DNA of 64,000 nt from Montifringilla adamsi (lineage: Eukaryota; Chordata; Aves; Passeriformes; Passeridae). The notes beneath the pieces were generated by a model. That model saw nothing but the letters and a program-made list of their open reading frames with translations. It was not told the DNA's origin and did no database searches. The position numbers and the translations under genes are program-made. Shown here piece after piece: positions 24,501-37,862 of this stretch; positions within the stretch are counted from its first letter, which is position 1; each line of letters opens with the position of its first letter. Location of the stretch: positions 5,823,677-5,887,676 of the forward strand of contig JAGGNK010008670.1 in the NCBI GenBank assembly GCA_017590115.1, given 5' to 3'.

Positions 24501-27059
24501 GATCACCATAGAGTAGAGCTGACCATAATATTGGGCTCCTTCATAGCAATATTTGTGGGCAAAACACATTAAAAAGAAAAGCAGATATTTTAAAACAAAA
24601 ACACAGTAAATATTAAAACAAACAATCAAAGAAACAATAAAGTTTTTTCTCACAAAAACAGCTTGGGGAACAAATTTCTTGGAAGCCTCCCTGTGTTAGT
24701 CAAGTTTCTCCTGAAAGGAGGCTTTGAACAAGGTACAACAATCCTGCTTCATTTCACAGCTTTCCCTATGGAAAACACATCACTTGGTCTTGTTAAAGGG
24801 TCTAATTCAGCAAGAAAGAAAGTGAGGGCAAGAAGAATGGTAAACAACTCCTTTCACACCTGGTACTGAAATAGAGAATAGATTCTGCTGTTGAATTAGA
24901 TAAAGCAAAACCGGGGTGTCAGAGCTGGTCGGGGTTACCAACCCTCCCCAGCCACACACCCCGCAGTGCATGTTCAGTGACAGCTTCTCACAGGCCACAG
25001 GCAAAGCAAACGAGGCTGTTTCGGGAACAAAAATCCCCCCAGCACTGGCACTGATGCCACCCACACCTCACCTGGAGCAAAAAGTGCTGGTTTTGCCTAT
25101 TCACTCTCTTTGAATTGTTTCCAGTGAGTCACCATTCAAGAATCTTTCTGTGCAGCTGATCATGTTAAATTCTTCCCAAAAACTTCTACAGTTTTCTTCC
25201 TCTTGCTCCTATTCTTTTGCTGTTACTTGCTGTCTCTCTTGTTCCTGGCTTTCTGGCAACCATGCACCAGTGACCTCTTGGGGTTTTCTTGGCGATGTAT
25301 CTTACTGTCATTTAATTTTGGCTTTTGAAGTACATACCTTGATAAGATTTGATAAAAACTCAAACCAGCCAGTGTTTTGGGAGTAGAGCTCACTGGACAG
25401 GGCTTGGGGGATTCAAAGACCTGGACTCCTCTCCTGTCTCCAGACCAGGCCCGCTCAGCAGCTGTGGATAAGTCATATCTTCACACATCTGGCATTAATT
25501 TTCAAACCTTTTTTAGATTAAGATCATTCATTCCCATGAGTGATAGAACCTGCTATAAGATGGCCCTGACTTCACTTGAGTTTGCTGATGTATGAAGGAA
25601 TAACTACACTTCAGAGGGGAGACAAAGGCTGAAATCAGTAGAACAGCTGGCAGTTCTTATGAGACAATAATAAAATTGACTCATACTATACACTTATTTC
25701 TTAGGTAGTTCTTTCTTTAAGACCTAGTCAAAAATTATTTCCTATTGTAGTGTATAGAGAAAATCTAGCAAATAACCCCAGTTTTCTAAAATTAGAGGGA
25801 GCAGGAGGCATAAAAAAAAGAAGTGACGTATATTGAGACAAGGAACCAAGTTCATTTGCTTATTCTTGGAAGAGTGCAGTGATGTTCTTCCAGTTTTAGA
25901 GATTATTTACTTTCTGAAATATGTTTTAGGGAGTGTATTATGGTCATATTCACAATTGGCCTCAGAGAAGAACACGTACTTGGAGCTTGTTCAGAGTAAT
26001 TTAATCAATCTTATACAAAAAAGCAACAGCCAACCATTATGGCCCAAGTCAATACTAAAATGATTTCCCAAAACTCATTTCAAAGACACTTCCAGGAATC
26101 AACTGGTAACTTCAAAACACTGAGGCTCAACAATAAATTTAATTTTCTCTAAAGTCTATAATTGAGCTTTTTTAAAATAAAAATTATGGTTTACTGCCAT
26201 CTTCTTTAATAAAATACTGTGCTTTGGGTGGCATGTCATTGTGTTCCTGGTAACTCCTAATTTTTTAACATAAATCAATATATTTGGTATGGTTGGTACC
26301 ACCTCATAGTGACAAGAAATACTAACGCAGCTCATTTTGTAGAGGGAACACAAACACATGGCATATATTTAATCTGCCTGCCTGCCCACCAGATGGAGAA
26401 AAGAAGGGCCAAGACACTGATGGAGTAACTGTTTAATCACATCAGCTTGGTGGCTTATTTATAAACACAAACAAGTCCACTTGCACCTTTGGGAACTCAC
26501 CATGTTTTCTCCCAGCTTCTGAAGGTTCATGATGGTTAATATTCTATTTACAGAGGAGACAGGTACGTGATATGATCATGGCATAACAAGGAAATAACTT
26601 CTTTGTTACTGCTGCCTCATCTGGATACCTGTATCATAACTACTTGAGAGCTAAACTGTTCCATTTCATGCACTGAGAATACCCCTGATTAATTTAAAAA
26701 TTCTCATGTTTTGATGATTTTTTCTTGAAAGTCCCATGAATATATCACAAGTACCTCATAGCTATTCCATAGAGAGCATCACTTACCTCAGCAAGACATT
26801 TATTCATGTACAACCAGGGGATATTGTTTCTTCTTTCTATCCTCTCTCTCACTTTTCACTCCTTTCATAATGCACCAAAACTTCACAAAAACCAAACGCG
26901 AGCAAAAGCAAAGAGGACAGAAAATAAAAAAATTGGAAGAAGTGACAGACAAAATCCATAATTCAACAAAGGAATTTAAAAATATGCAGAATGTTCCTGA
27001 ACATATTTAATGAGACAAGGAAATACTGGTATTCCTACAGTTCTGGGAAAACATATTTT
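18586..27059. other. Long non-coding stretch
   Basis: About 8.5 kb without a recognisable gene or repeat. The longest frames are around 100 codons (18800-19102 and 24357-24653, both minus), and none shows recognisable protein features. There is a loose 24-bp duplication at 21661-21695 and a CTCF-like motif at 26386-26398. Confidence 0.45.
26386..26398 (+). promoter_or_regulatory. CTCF-like core motif
   Basis: CCACCAGATGGAG matches the common CCACNAG(A/G)(G/T)GGC-type core at most positions, with a mismatch near the 3' end. A single motif of this strength occurs by chance in a window this long. Confidence 0.2.
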
Positions 27060-27182
27060 GGGGGGGGCGGGGGGGTGTGAGGGTTTTGGGGGTTTTTTTG
27101 GTTGTTTTTTGTTTTTGTTTTTTGTTTGTTTTTTGGGGTTTTTTTGTTCGTTTGTTTTTGTTTTTTGGTTTTTTCGTTCTTT
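27060..27182 (+). repeat. G/T-rich tract with G-quadruplex motif
   Basis: G runs of 8, 7, 3 and 5 lie at 27060-27092 with loops of 1, 5 and 4 nt, satisfying the G3+N1-7 quadruplex pattern. About 90 bp of T-rich sequence with GTTT and GGTT interruptions follow. The complement resembles the A-rich tract at 16.4 kb, so an expanded poly-A tail in the minus orientation is a likely origin. Confidence 0.85.
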
Positions 27183-27537
27183 ATGCATTTTGCACAAAGC
27201 TCCTTATGGTGAGCTCAAGCAAAGTGAGGACCAAGCAAGATATGCAAGGGTTCTGTCCCCTCTCAGATTCAATAAATGGATCTGTAACAGATGGCTAATC
27301 ACAAAGATAACTATTAACCAATCCCAGTAATGCTCAGCTCTTCCAGAAACATCATGGAGGCGTAGTCTGGCACACTGTGTTCCAGCACTGCCACCGAAGT
27401 GAGCCAAACATACTCTGCCCTAGGCTGGTGCAGAGATTGAAAAAACAGACTCTCTGGTGTCCTGGTGGTTTATTTTGATTCTCTCTGAATGCAACCCTTT
27501 ATCAGCCATGAAGCTTTATTCAAGAGCAGCAAGGGCT
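27183..27537. other. Non-coding stretch
   Basis: Mixed composition. Short overlapping frames only, and nothing recognised. Confidence 0.4.
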
Positions 27538-27588
27538 GATTAATTGGATTTTCTTGGCAGGTAACCTTTCTTTCTCTGCCAATTAATC
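27538..27588. repeat. Inverted repeat of TAATTGG sites
   Basis: GATTAATTGG at 27538-27547 is the exact reverse complement of CCAATTAATC at 27579-27588, with a 31-nt spacer. Allowing one bulged base, the match extends outward by two or three bases. The spacer holds TTTTCTTGGCAG followed by GTAACC, an acceptor/donor juxtaposition of moderate quality. TAATTGG is a homeodomain-type recognition core. Confidence 0.6.
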
Positions 27589-28904
27589 CAGAAGAAAAAA
27601 AAAGGGATACTGATCTCCTACACCCAAGTGATCAAAGACTGGATTCCCTCTCCCAGCACTGCTGGCGATGACTGTGTGTGATACCTATGTGGACACACTG
27701 CTCATGCACCATAAACAGGCACATTATCGGGGTTTTCATTCATCTGGAATTCAGTGTGAGTGAAAGAGGTCCTGGATACTCATAAATATGGAACAGATGC
27801 CCAATATAATCAAATTTAGACTGAAAAATTCTGGCTGAAAAAATGAAACTTGTGTGGTAAAGGTATACAAAAATCTTAACAGTGTGTGCTGTGATGGACA
27901 GGCCAGTGCTTTTCCCCGTGCTCTCTGGCCAGTTAGTCTTAAACCCTTTCCTGCAGCTCCCTGTGTTCCATAAGATATTTTTCCCCACTCCTTCCCCTTT
28001 TCCTGCTCCCACAGCTTCTGATCTATTTACAGAGTGAAGTACAGAGGGGCACCCTCTAGGGCAGATAGGAATGCTGATTGTGGACTGCACCTTCCTGGAG
28101 GAGCAGAGCAGCCCTTGGATGGCTGCAGAGAAGGTGTGATGGCACACACTGTGTGTGGCAGGAGCTGAGGGCTGCTGAGGGCTGGATCACATTCCCAGGA
28201 ACATCCACATCTCCCCAGATGGTTCTGTTCTGGGTGGCTCGTATCCCTCTTACCCTTCTCAGTAACTCCACCCTTCAGTCAGTGACTTCTGCATCAGGAA
28301 GAGTTGGGGTTGTTTTGAGGGAGCCAAGGCACTTTTGAAATAAAGGCAGAGATTCTTACTCTCTATGCTCCTGAGCTCTGGAACAGGGTCAGCCACAGGT
28401 GTCCCCCTTTCAGCCCTGATAAATAGGATTCCTTCTCTCCTCAAGAGGCTGTTTATTTACGTGCTGCCTGCCCCAGGGAGCAAATCTGAGCCATCCAATT
28501 TGTCCACCTCACTGCACAGGGAACCCTGTGCCCTAATATAGTTTTGTGCTCATTCCTGGCAGCTGGGCTCACAAAGGCAGGACTGCAGAGAATAAACCAG
28601 TGACTGGCTCTGGCTGAGCCCGACATCAAGAAGAGGAGCTGTGCTTTGGATTCTCCCTGGCTGATCTTCAGCTAATGTAAATCAACTAGATTCTGCTGGC
28701 ATCAGTGGAAATGAGCTGATTCAGGCCATTTATAGTTTCTTCTTGTTTACTTGCTGCATCCTAATGACTGCCAGGCACAAAAACACCTGACTGAGGACAT
28801 TAGACACAAAGGCTTTCTACCCTTAATGTTTTGTTCAGTAAAGACTAACAAAGATGAGGACTTTACCTTCTGATGAGAAAGCCAGGCCCCTGAACACTTA
28901 GCAC
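27589..28904. other. Non-coding stretch
   Basis: A GC-richer section at 27900-28350 contains overlapping frames on both strands, the longest 135 codons at 27740-28147 on the minus strand, with no recognisable product. I see no repeat family in it. Confidence 0.4.
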
Positions 28905-28972
28905 TAATAAGGTGCTTTTCAGTTTCTAAGTGCTTTACAAACATTAATTAATTATTCCTTTCAACAACACTT
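28905..28972 (+). mobile_element. MIR/CORE-SINE-like fragment
   Basis: AAGTGCTTTACAAACATTAA followed by TTAATTATTCCTTTCAACAACAC closely resembles the MIR-type motif in which a GCTTTACA block is followed by ATTAA and a TCCTCACAACA-like end. Ancient SINE fragments of this kind in birds are often retained because they became regulatory. The boundaries are approximate. Confidence 0.5.
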
Positions 28973-29470
28973 GGTTATTTTCAGTTACTAGAGTGCATGT
29001 TTACCGAGTTAGCTCCATTGGTGCACAGCACATTGTTGGCAGCAGGCAGGAGCATAAATTGATCTATAACCACATGCTGTAATTTGCAGCAGATTTGCTT
29101 CACCAAACACCATCAGTGCAGCTCCAGAAGCAGCTTGGAGGAGTGACCACTCCTCCCCGTGTCCTATGGTGGGGATAACCTTTACCTTCCCTGCTACACT
29201 GAGCAGAAACAGAGAATCTGTTCACTGCACAATTTAACTAATTCCATGGAAACATATGTCAAACGGGAGCTTCACACAGCTGCAAGAAAGTAGCAATAAA
29301 TGTTGTATGTGTCACAAAGAAATACCCATTGCACTACAGAAATGACACATAGAATAGGCAGATTTCTGGTTAGTGAGGTTGCCACAGTGAGCCAACAGCA
29401 TTTCCTGCTTGCAACAGTTATTAAAGATACAAAATACTCCTCATTTGTATCAGGAAGCTGACAACAGCTA
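28973..29470. other. Non-coding stretch
   Basis: No gene recognised. The sequence is complex, with few runs or low-complexity patches. Confidence 0.35.
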
Positions 29471-29502
29471 AAAACAAACAAACAAACAAACAAACAAACA
29501 AA
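29471..29502 (+). repeat. (CAAA)n microsatellite
   Basis: About seven perfect CAAA units in tandem. They are followed by a CCAACCAACCAAC patch and an A run to about 29547. Confidence 0.9.
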
Positions 29503-29654
29503 ACTTAACCCAAAAATCAGCCAACCAACCAACAAACTAAAAAAAAGGAAGCATGACATACTACCCTACCTTAGCCTTAACATGGCCAAGTTCCACTGGA
29601 AAAGAAGATTACCAGAAACCAGAAGGCAGGAACTGGAGTCTCACATCCTCACCT

Positions 29655-29838
29655 CAAAATGATGGTGATGAAACAATGGAACAGGTTGCCGAGAGAGGTG
29701 GGCAAACCCATCCCTGGAAAAATCAGCTTGGACAGGGCTCTGAGCAGCCTGATGTAGGGGAAGGCACCCCTGCTCATTGCAGAGAATTGAACTAGATGAC
29801 CTTGAAAGGTACTTCCACCCCAAACCATTCTATGATTC
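29655..29838 (+). mobile_element. CR1 LINE 3' tail
   Basis: A clear sense CR1 tail: GGAACAGGTTGCCGAGAGAG, CATCCCTGGAAAAATCAGCT, GGACAGGGCTCTGAGCAGCC, CCCTGCTCATTGCAGAG, ACTAGATGACCTTGAAAGG and the terminal AACCATTCTATGATTC. It is 5'-truncated. The short frames inside it are CR1 noise. Confidence 0.92.
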
Positions 29839-32800
29839 CACAACTCTCTGAATCAATAATTCAACAACCCCTGCTCTGTTCTGGACACACTGAAGATGTG
29901 ACCCACATCTTGGCTTTCTAGAAGAGCAACCGTAGCAACTTGAGGTCTCATTTATTTTCCTTTCCCTGTTTCTCTCTCCCCTTCATACCACATGCCAAAG
30001 AAAAGAAATGCTTTCTGTCAAAGTGCTGTCAGGACCAGTGTATTTCCACTGGAAATGAGGATTTCAGTGATCTGTGACAGATAATAGCAACTATTACCAT
30101 GGGCAATACCTCTGCAATAGAAAACAAGGTCTTGAGAAGTGTTAAGAGACCACTTTTTAATTAGACACACCCACAATTTCTCCAGGGAACAGACTTCTGA
30201 TAAAAAATGCTGAAAATATCAAGCTGATCATAACTATCAGCAGAGACCAGGCACAACCTTCTGCTGTGTCTCCTGCCCAGTCCTGGTTAGTGAGGGGCTG
30301 GTACATGGCAGCAGAACACCAAATGCTGCATGCACCCAAATCTCATTTCATGGACTATTCAGAGCACACTGCCTGCTGCCAGCACTAAGGTGGCTCCAGC
30401 TGTTTCCTTTGGCTTTTTTCAAAGTCTCTTTGCTCTCAGCAATCAGGCACATGGCTTAGCATCATGTACACAACAGGAATTAAAATTGCAGAGTCAGGAA
30501 CTAAATCTCAGTATCAGTAACCTGCACCCCAGGAGGGATAAGGAACACCAAACTGGAATGCTCTGAGACATACAGCCTAATTAATTAGCCATCGTTCACC
30601 TTGTTCATATTTGAAGTGTTTTGTCTGCAGGTGGAGCTGTGCTGGCACACACTGGGAATGCACTGTAGGTCTCTAAACAGAAAGAAGATGTATTGGTAAA
30701 TAGACTCTTTTGCCTGTATACCTGTATCCATACCTGGGCTTTTGCAAACACTGCTATTTTCTCACAGCCCTGCTCAGCAAATCTTGCAGCTGCATGAAAG
30801 GCCTGGGAGTGGTTACTGAGCATTATCTTCAACATGGGTGTTTACAGCTCTCAGCATCTCTCCTGAGAATCTCACTATAAGTAATACACAAGTATTTACT
30901 GGAATCAGGAAGAAGAAATTCAGTCTATTTTCAGTCTGAATAGCTTAAACTGGGCTCTGGGATTCTTTGATGCTTTCGTTGGGAAGAAAAGAAAACCCCC
31001 TCCTGCTGATGAGTTCTAATTCACCTCCATCTATGCTGGGTACAAAGAAATGGTGAGGTAATCAGACATATGTCTGTGTCTGCTCTGCAAATACACCCAG
31101 CCCTCATTTGAGAAAATGGCACATTGCACACTGATGCAAATAAAAGATCTGGGATTATATTCACTCATCCCAAAACAAATGAAAAAATAATTTCTTTCCT
31201 GAAGTGTTGAGAGACAAGAAAGTCATTTTAGTTAATGAAATACAAACATCTCTATCTATGGAAATACAATGTAATTTTAACCTTTAAAATGTTCTTCTTC
31301 TGATATATAATTATATTCCTACTTCTGACTTCAGGGGGTTGCATGCAGTCACAATTTTTCATCATGCTAACATACAGTGCAGAAAACAAAATGTGTCAGG
31401 TTCTAAAGGATATCTTTTCCTTGCTTATAGACACATACATATCAATATAATTTTGCATTGATCCTCTGTAAAATATTTATATTTTAAAGGTACAATGATT
31501 ACTGTAATACCACATGAGACCTCAAGATAAATGTGATAGTACCAGAGATATAGACTAGGTAGCTTTTTGCAGCAAGTATGTTGAGAATTACACAAGGGCA
31601 TCAACCAGTACAGAACCTGCATAAAATCCTTCCTCCAAGGAAGGGACAGCCCAGGGTAGTGGGTCATCTCTTCTAGTAACTATTCCCCATTTCTAGCCAC
31701 AGCTACAACTTCTAGAGCAAGGTGCCAAATCTCCATGAAAAATGTGGAATTAGATGGGTACAGTTAAAATACCTTTCCAATATTCATCAGGAAAATATGT
31801 GGCTCATGCAGTGAAATGAAACATGAGGGAGTTTTATTGCTTTCTGAAATTAGGATTAACAGCCCCTGGTCCCAAACTCATTTTAAATAATTCACCTATG
31901 GATATTCTCTTTATTCTAAATATCCCCAAGTTTCAAACTTTTGTTATGCTTTTAGTCCCTGCTACACTCCTGGCAACATGAAGCACTAGCTAATTTAACA
32001 CATATCAAAATTATTTTTCTCCACCTTTTGAGTTCACTGAGTATTACCTACCCCCACATGAGAAATGCAGCCAATTAATACAGTCTCCATAGCAATGACT
32101 TGTACAAAAGCATCCAAGCCCAACAGCAATTTTCAACAATGTAAACCTGTGATTTCTTTATGCTATGGAAAATTTCTTCCACCTTTTTATTTCTATGTAG
32201 GAACCAAGAGATAACTTCCATTTGCCTCTTATGATTTTGTAGGAGAACAAAGCAGGAGAGAGGAACATAAGAAACATGTTCACTCTTGCACTTCTCCAAA
32301 TGTGGGTGTTGGATGTGTTTGTAACACAACTCATTGTAGCCGATTGTCACCAAGCCCTGACACGCTCCCTGTCTAATAAAATGTGTTTCTCTTGATACCA
32401 AATTCTAATCAGGGCAACTTCCTTGATGTATTCTAAATGTAAAATAGGTTAAACATCCTAGACATTGACTATGTGAAAAGGATCATTATTCACGGGCTCC
32501 TAATCAAAGCTTTGTTTCGTGTCATTATCTGTTTGGTTTTACATGATTCCTGCTTGCTTGAGTGAAAATGTCTGGTGTTGGAAATTGTCACATTTCCCTC
32601 AGAGAAGCAAAGCAAGGAGCAATGCTGCATTCAGAAAAGCCCAGGCATAATGGCTTGCTTGTTTGTTTGTTTTTTCTTTTGGAAAACTCTGCACTGTTTG
32701 TTAGGTTGTAAATTATTGATTTATTTGGTGATTTACTTTGCAGCAAATTGAAGTCATATGCAAGCTAAATAGAGTTTCACTTAAGTTAATTATGATGATG

Positions 32801-33184
32801 GGGACTATAAAACTTCAGAAATAGACAATTGCATTTACTTGACATATACACTATAAGCCCAAATATATCCCTCTTCCACTCCCACTATAGAGTAAATGTA
32901 ACTTAAACTACATTTATTTCATTAACAGCTGCAACATCTGTGCTGGCAAAAGCTTTTAGGTGCTATGAAACAGTGGTATGGAAATATTTTAGGCTCTCCT
33001 GGTTTCCCTGTAGGAAGAGATCACCCCCACAATAATGTGGCCACAGAGGTCTAAACCAACAAGTGGGGATGGGGACACCATGACCTCCCCATCTTTTTCA
33101 CTGAAAGCCAAAGTACAATTAGTGTTTTCCATGTGAAACATTCACTGAATTACCTTTCTTTTTCTGTACTTGTTGGGACCATAG
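29839..33184. other. Long non-coding stretch
   Basis: Frames do not exceed 108 codons (32075-32401, minus) and carry no recognisable domain. No repeats are recognised. Confidence 0.45.
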
Positions 33185-33212
33185 CTGTTCCTCAGAAAAA
33201 CAGATTTGAAAG
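33185..33212 (+). other. Possible 28-nt micro-exon
   Basis: A pyrimidine-rich tract (CCTTTCTTTTTCTGTACTTG) leads to an ATAG acceptor at 33184, and AAAG|GTATGA forms a fair donor at 33212/33213. The enclosed 28 nt would be a micro-exon. This is a weak signal pair and may be chance. Confidence 0.12.
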
Positions 33213-36200
33213 GTATGAACATCTGGATGGAAGAGTGTGGAGTGTAGGCTGCAGTGCACAGAGATCTCACCTGTACCTTACTGGAGGCACAGGTCAGTGC
33301 CCCAAGGCTTTCCCAGAGAGAAAGGAGTTCGGCTTTTGGTATGGATTTTCTGGAAATAAAAATACACCACAGCAGAGATCTGCCTCAGGATCCAACACAT
33401 GTGACGCCACACGGAGCAGGATGCAGACATTCTGAAGGGAAGCCCAAGTTCTGTCCCAGAGGCACAACAGATTTTGGGGTGCTGGCTACAAATTGAGGTA
33501 TGACACAGCTAATGTTTAAGCCGATATACTTATGGCAGTTTAAATATGAAAATCCCAGTCCAGCTCTCTCTACTTTGTACTGTGAAATCCCTGCTGCTGT
33601 GGGTGTCCTGCCTGGTCAGGTTCCAGGTGAACAGCCAAGGTGCAAATGCCTGTACTGTGGAACAAATGATATTCCAAAGCTCACATCAGGGCATGGAGAA
33701 GGAATGGGCTCCTATCAGTGAGAGCCAGAACCATGGAATACACAGCATCCATCCCATGCCCACACTCCAGACCAGCCTCACAGGAGAAGTCTGGGTGCCT
33801 TGAGGTCCTCTCTCCAGGATTCTGGACTCTCTCCTGTGAAAGTGAGCACCTGAAAGCCCTGACTAATCTGAAAAGGATCCTTCCCACCCAGAGCCCTTGC
33901 TTAATGAAATCAGTATTCCAGTCAGCTCCATCACTAGAAAAAACAGCTGCAGTATGCAGGGGAACATATTCCGTTTTCCCAGCTCCATGTGCTAGGATTT
34001 TGCAAATGAAATTTTCTCTGACTTTTAGTCTATATGAAATTTTGAAATTAAAATGAAATATAATTGTCAGTGAATGGAAAGTACTACTTTTTGGCCAGCT
34101 CTATTTGTACATATAAAGCATCCTAGATGTCCCCAAGTGTCTTCCATGCCATCTTGAATTATTTCCCTTTTTTTTTTTTTTTTAAATTGAGTCTCCAAAG
34201 CCAGCTGCTTAGGGGTTTTCAATGCCCAAATTCCCACTCATTATTTCATGTGACACTCAGATCCCTTGAGCAGCACTGAAAAATTACTAAACCTTAATAT
34301 CTGTGTGAGACTTCCAAACAACAGCTACAACGAAGAAACTGGTCTTGGCACTAAAAACCAATGAATATGTAAGACAAATTGTATCTGGAGAGAGCAAACA
34401 CATTAAAACAGGCTAGCAGTAACATCTTTCAAAAGATATCTAATGTAAGCAGCATGCTCTTCAATAGCTCAAGGGGCTTATAGTCAATAAATTTAACAGG
34501 TTGCAAAAAAAAGTCAAAGCTAAAGTACAGTATGTAAATGGAAGCTGGAGTGCGCTCTTCTTTTCAACCTTAGGACAGAGTTAATAGAGGGGAAATGACA
34601 AAATACATAAAAAGGAATACACAGGATTTGACAGAGTATGTTTTTTTCTTTTAACTTCAAGGCAAACTACCAGACTATTTTGGTTTACAGATAAATCAAA
34701 CAAAGAACTTTTATCAGTTTGCATAAAAGTCTCATTTTCAACACTGGAAAGATTAGGCTTCAGAGCCTTATTCTGTATGTGCATGAGGAGGATTACAAGG
34801 GAAGTGGCGAAAGTAATGACCTTGCCAGGGATTAGCTTCCACAATTGCTTGGTAAAATAGTTGTGTTTTCTATGCTTATGGATTAAGATATTCATTTACA
34901 GTTTCTGTAAATGAGTGAAATTCAGATATTTTCAGTAATAGGGTGATGGCAGTAGCAGTACCTGACAGCCCCAGTGCTGCCTCCTGACATTACCCATGGT
35001 GCTGTGATGCTCAGCCCAGGGAGCTGGACCCTCAGCCTTGCCAGATTTGTTTGCAGTGTCTCAGTGTTGGTGTGACAAAAAGGGTTTCCTTTTGGAAATC
35101 CCTTTATTTTACAGTTGTATGGTCATGCTAAATGCAAGTGTATTGGATCCATTTGGTCCTTTTTGTTTTTCAAGAGCTACATCTGAATCCTCACAGCTGA
35201 CCTAAGCTCACTTAGGGGTGGTCTTTTACTGAGTTACCACACATTGACAGCTACATTTGCTTCAGCTGCCAGAAAACTGAAGTGGTTGGACCATTCCCAC
35301 TGAGATTCTCTTTCTTCAATGTTTCTTATTTTGCTGTTTCTAAAAAACTCTTGGGAAGAAGACAGGAGCTACACCTGTGGGGCAATCAAGACCCTTGTTT
35401 TGGCTATGACAAGCCCAGTCTCTGCTCTGTCTAAATGGTGACTCTTTGGATTGAAAGCTGCTGCTCTGAGGAAGGCAGGGCAGAAAATGCTGTGGAGGCT
35501 CTTGAAGCCCAAGCCAAAATGTTAATACAGAAAACAACAGGCAGAAAGCCCTTCTGAGTGGCTCAGTTTCTGAAGACTCTCCAGCTAGCTTAATCTTCCC
35601 AAGGAAGTTGAAAATAAATTCACCAGAAATGGCCAGCTGCTTGTCTCTGTGCCTGTAAAATGTAAAATATTTTATCTTTGTCCTGATTCTATCATTTAAC
35701 TTTGCAGATATATTGGAACCTATTTATCAGGCAGGATAGTGAAAGAATAAGTTCACTTTGTTTACTTGCTACTTAGAATAATCTCTATGGTAGAATAAAT
35801 GCATAGAGGAGTGAAGACAATTTTGTTCATGAGAGAAACATTCCCATGAGGGACAGCACAGCATAAACTTGGTCAGTTTGCCTCAAGCAGTCCCAGCTCA
35901 CTCTGGTTGGGTTCTCCACACAAAGCAAAGCACAGTCTTATGGCAAAGAAATGAGGGTTTATACCAGCCTAAACATATTTTCTTGCACTACAGAATTAGT
36001 TAATATACAATTATGTTCAACAAGAAAGATTTCAAAGTCCTAGTCTCTGACTACCTGAATAATTTCTACTACAAATGCAACATGTCAAGATTTTTCTTGG
36101 ACAATATTATCTGTCAAATCTATTAAGCTGTGTGAAATAGTGCCTGGGCTTCTGCTCTCATTTCATGACAATGAAAAGTGAGATAAGCAGAGAGAAAAAA

Positions 36201-37804
36201 GAACTGGACCTGGGTGGAGGTTTTTTGGAATTATAGCACAAAAATAGTTTTAGATAGGTCCATGAAAGGTAGACATCAAAATTGATGATTAAGTCTTAAT
36301 AATCATAGTGATGGGTATTTGCAGTCCCAGTGTGCAATCTCATGGATTATCCCTGGACCAGCAGAGTGTCCCTGCAGTGCAACAGGGGTGTAGCCACACT
36401 TTATGTAAAGCAGTCACACTGGCAATGGCAGCAGTCTGTCTTCAGAGGCACAGAGCACACACTTCAAGCTGCAAAATTCATTCAGAAAACTGGAAAAAAC
36501 AAGGAGGTTAACCTCTGCTGAACCCAGTGTTGCTTGAAATGGTTTAAAAACTAGTCTACGTTTGCCTTGAAGTTTTGTAGTGGTTGAGACACAAAAACTC
36601 TGAGCTTCAGCTTGGACTGTGCATGCCAGTAATTGGCAAAAAATGAGAGGTCTACCCCTGTTCAAGGGAGAGGTTCTGGGGCATGCATAGGGTAAGAATG
36701 ATGAGCTCTCAACATGGAAAAGTGTTGGGAGCTGATCACCCAGGGAACATAACAGGTTAATCAGAAAGTCCAATAGAAATAGATATCTTTCAATGGACAT
36801 AAAAGAGTCCCTTCCATGCAGCTGAGCTGAGAAATCTTTATCTCATGTAGGTAATCAAAAATACAGGTCCACTGTGAGAGACATAGTTCTGCATACAGTT
36901 AGAAATTCACTTTTTCTTGTAATTACCTTTTTTCCCTGTTCATTCTTCATTTCTTTAACATTGTCATCCAGTGGACAGTTTCATGAAGAACCTTAAGAAC
37001 AGAGATCTCACTGTTTTCTAAAGAAAAGAGAAAACAAAAGGCTTATAAGTGCTATATTTACCATACTAAATCCCCAGGTGGTTACACCCACAACCTAACT
37101 GCATTGGCAGATTTTAGCAGGAAAAAGCAAAAGGCAAAGATACTCTCTATATTCACAGACTGGGAAATAGATGGGAGGATGCTGTGCTTTCAGAAGGCAT
37201 TAGAAAAGGGGGAAAGATTAAATGCTTTTGCTTTTCTTTACTCTTGTTTAAAAGACCTAGAGGAAATGCTTCTTTTTCTTTTAGTGCACTTTTACCAAGT
37301 TTTCTTTTCCAATGGTTTTGGACCCATGAGAGCTGCTTTTAAAATCATGGTGACAATTTCATATTCTAGAAGGAATCTGATCATGTTATCCCATGTTCCA
37401 AAATATATCAACTTGCATACTACTTAACATTAAATAAAACCCATCTCATTACACTTATAAACCAAGAAACTTTAAAAGCTCTGCATTCTTTTATATAAAC
37501 TAATTTACTTGTCTAATCTAAGTCAGTAAAAAAACTCCGTTTAATATATGGTCATAATAGTTTCTTTATGTCATACCAGTCCCAATTTCTAATTATAGTT
37601 GGGCAAACAGCATTTGAAGTAGATGTGATCTGTCTTTGCTATGTCTGACCTTTGCCTTTCAGTGACCTGAAAAAAATGTCAATTATTAAACCAAATTATT
37701 TAAAAGGTAGTATTCAGTTAGACAGAAAACTACCTCTCAGACAAATGGTATCATATACAGTAAGCAAGGTCAGATGAAGACAGGATATTTAAAATGAGGT
37801 AATA
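33213..37804. other. Long non-coding stretch
   Basis: Overlapping frames of 60-128 codons occur at 33200-34056 and 36414-36800 without recognisable product. There is a homopolymeric T run at about 34168-34183. No repeat family is recognised. Confidence 0.45.
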
Positions 37805-37862
37805 AGAATCATTTTAGAATCAATAAGGTCAGAAAAGACCCCGCAGATAATCAAGTTCATTG
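37805..37862 (-). mobile_element. CR1 3' end remnant, antisense
   Basis: On the plus strand, AGAATCATTTTAGAATCAAT, AAGGTCAGAAAAGACC and AGATAATCAAGTTCA match the reverse complement of a CR1 3' terminus of the AGGTTGGAAAAGACCTCTAAGA type. Only about 60 bp remain. Confidence 0.65.
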
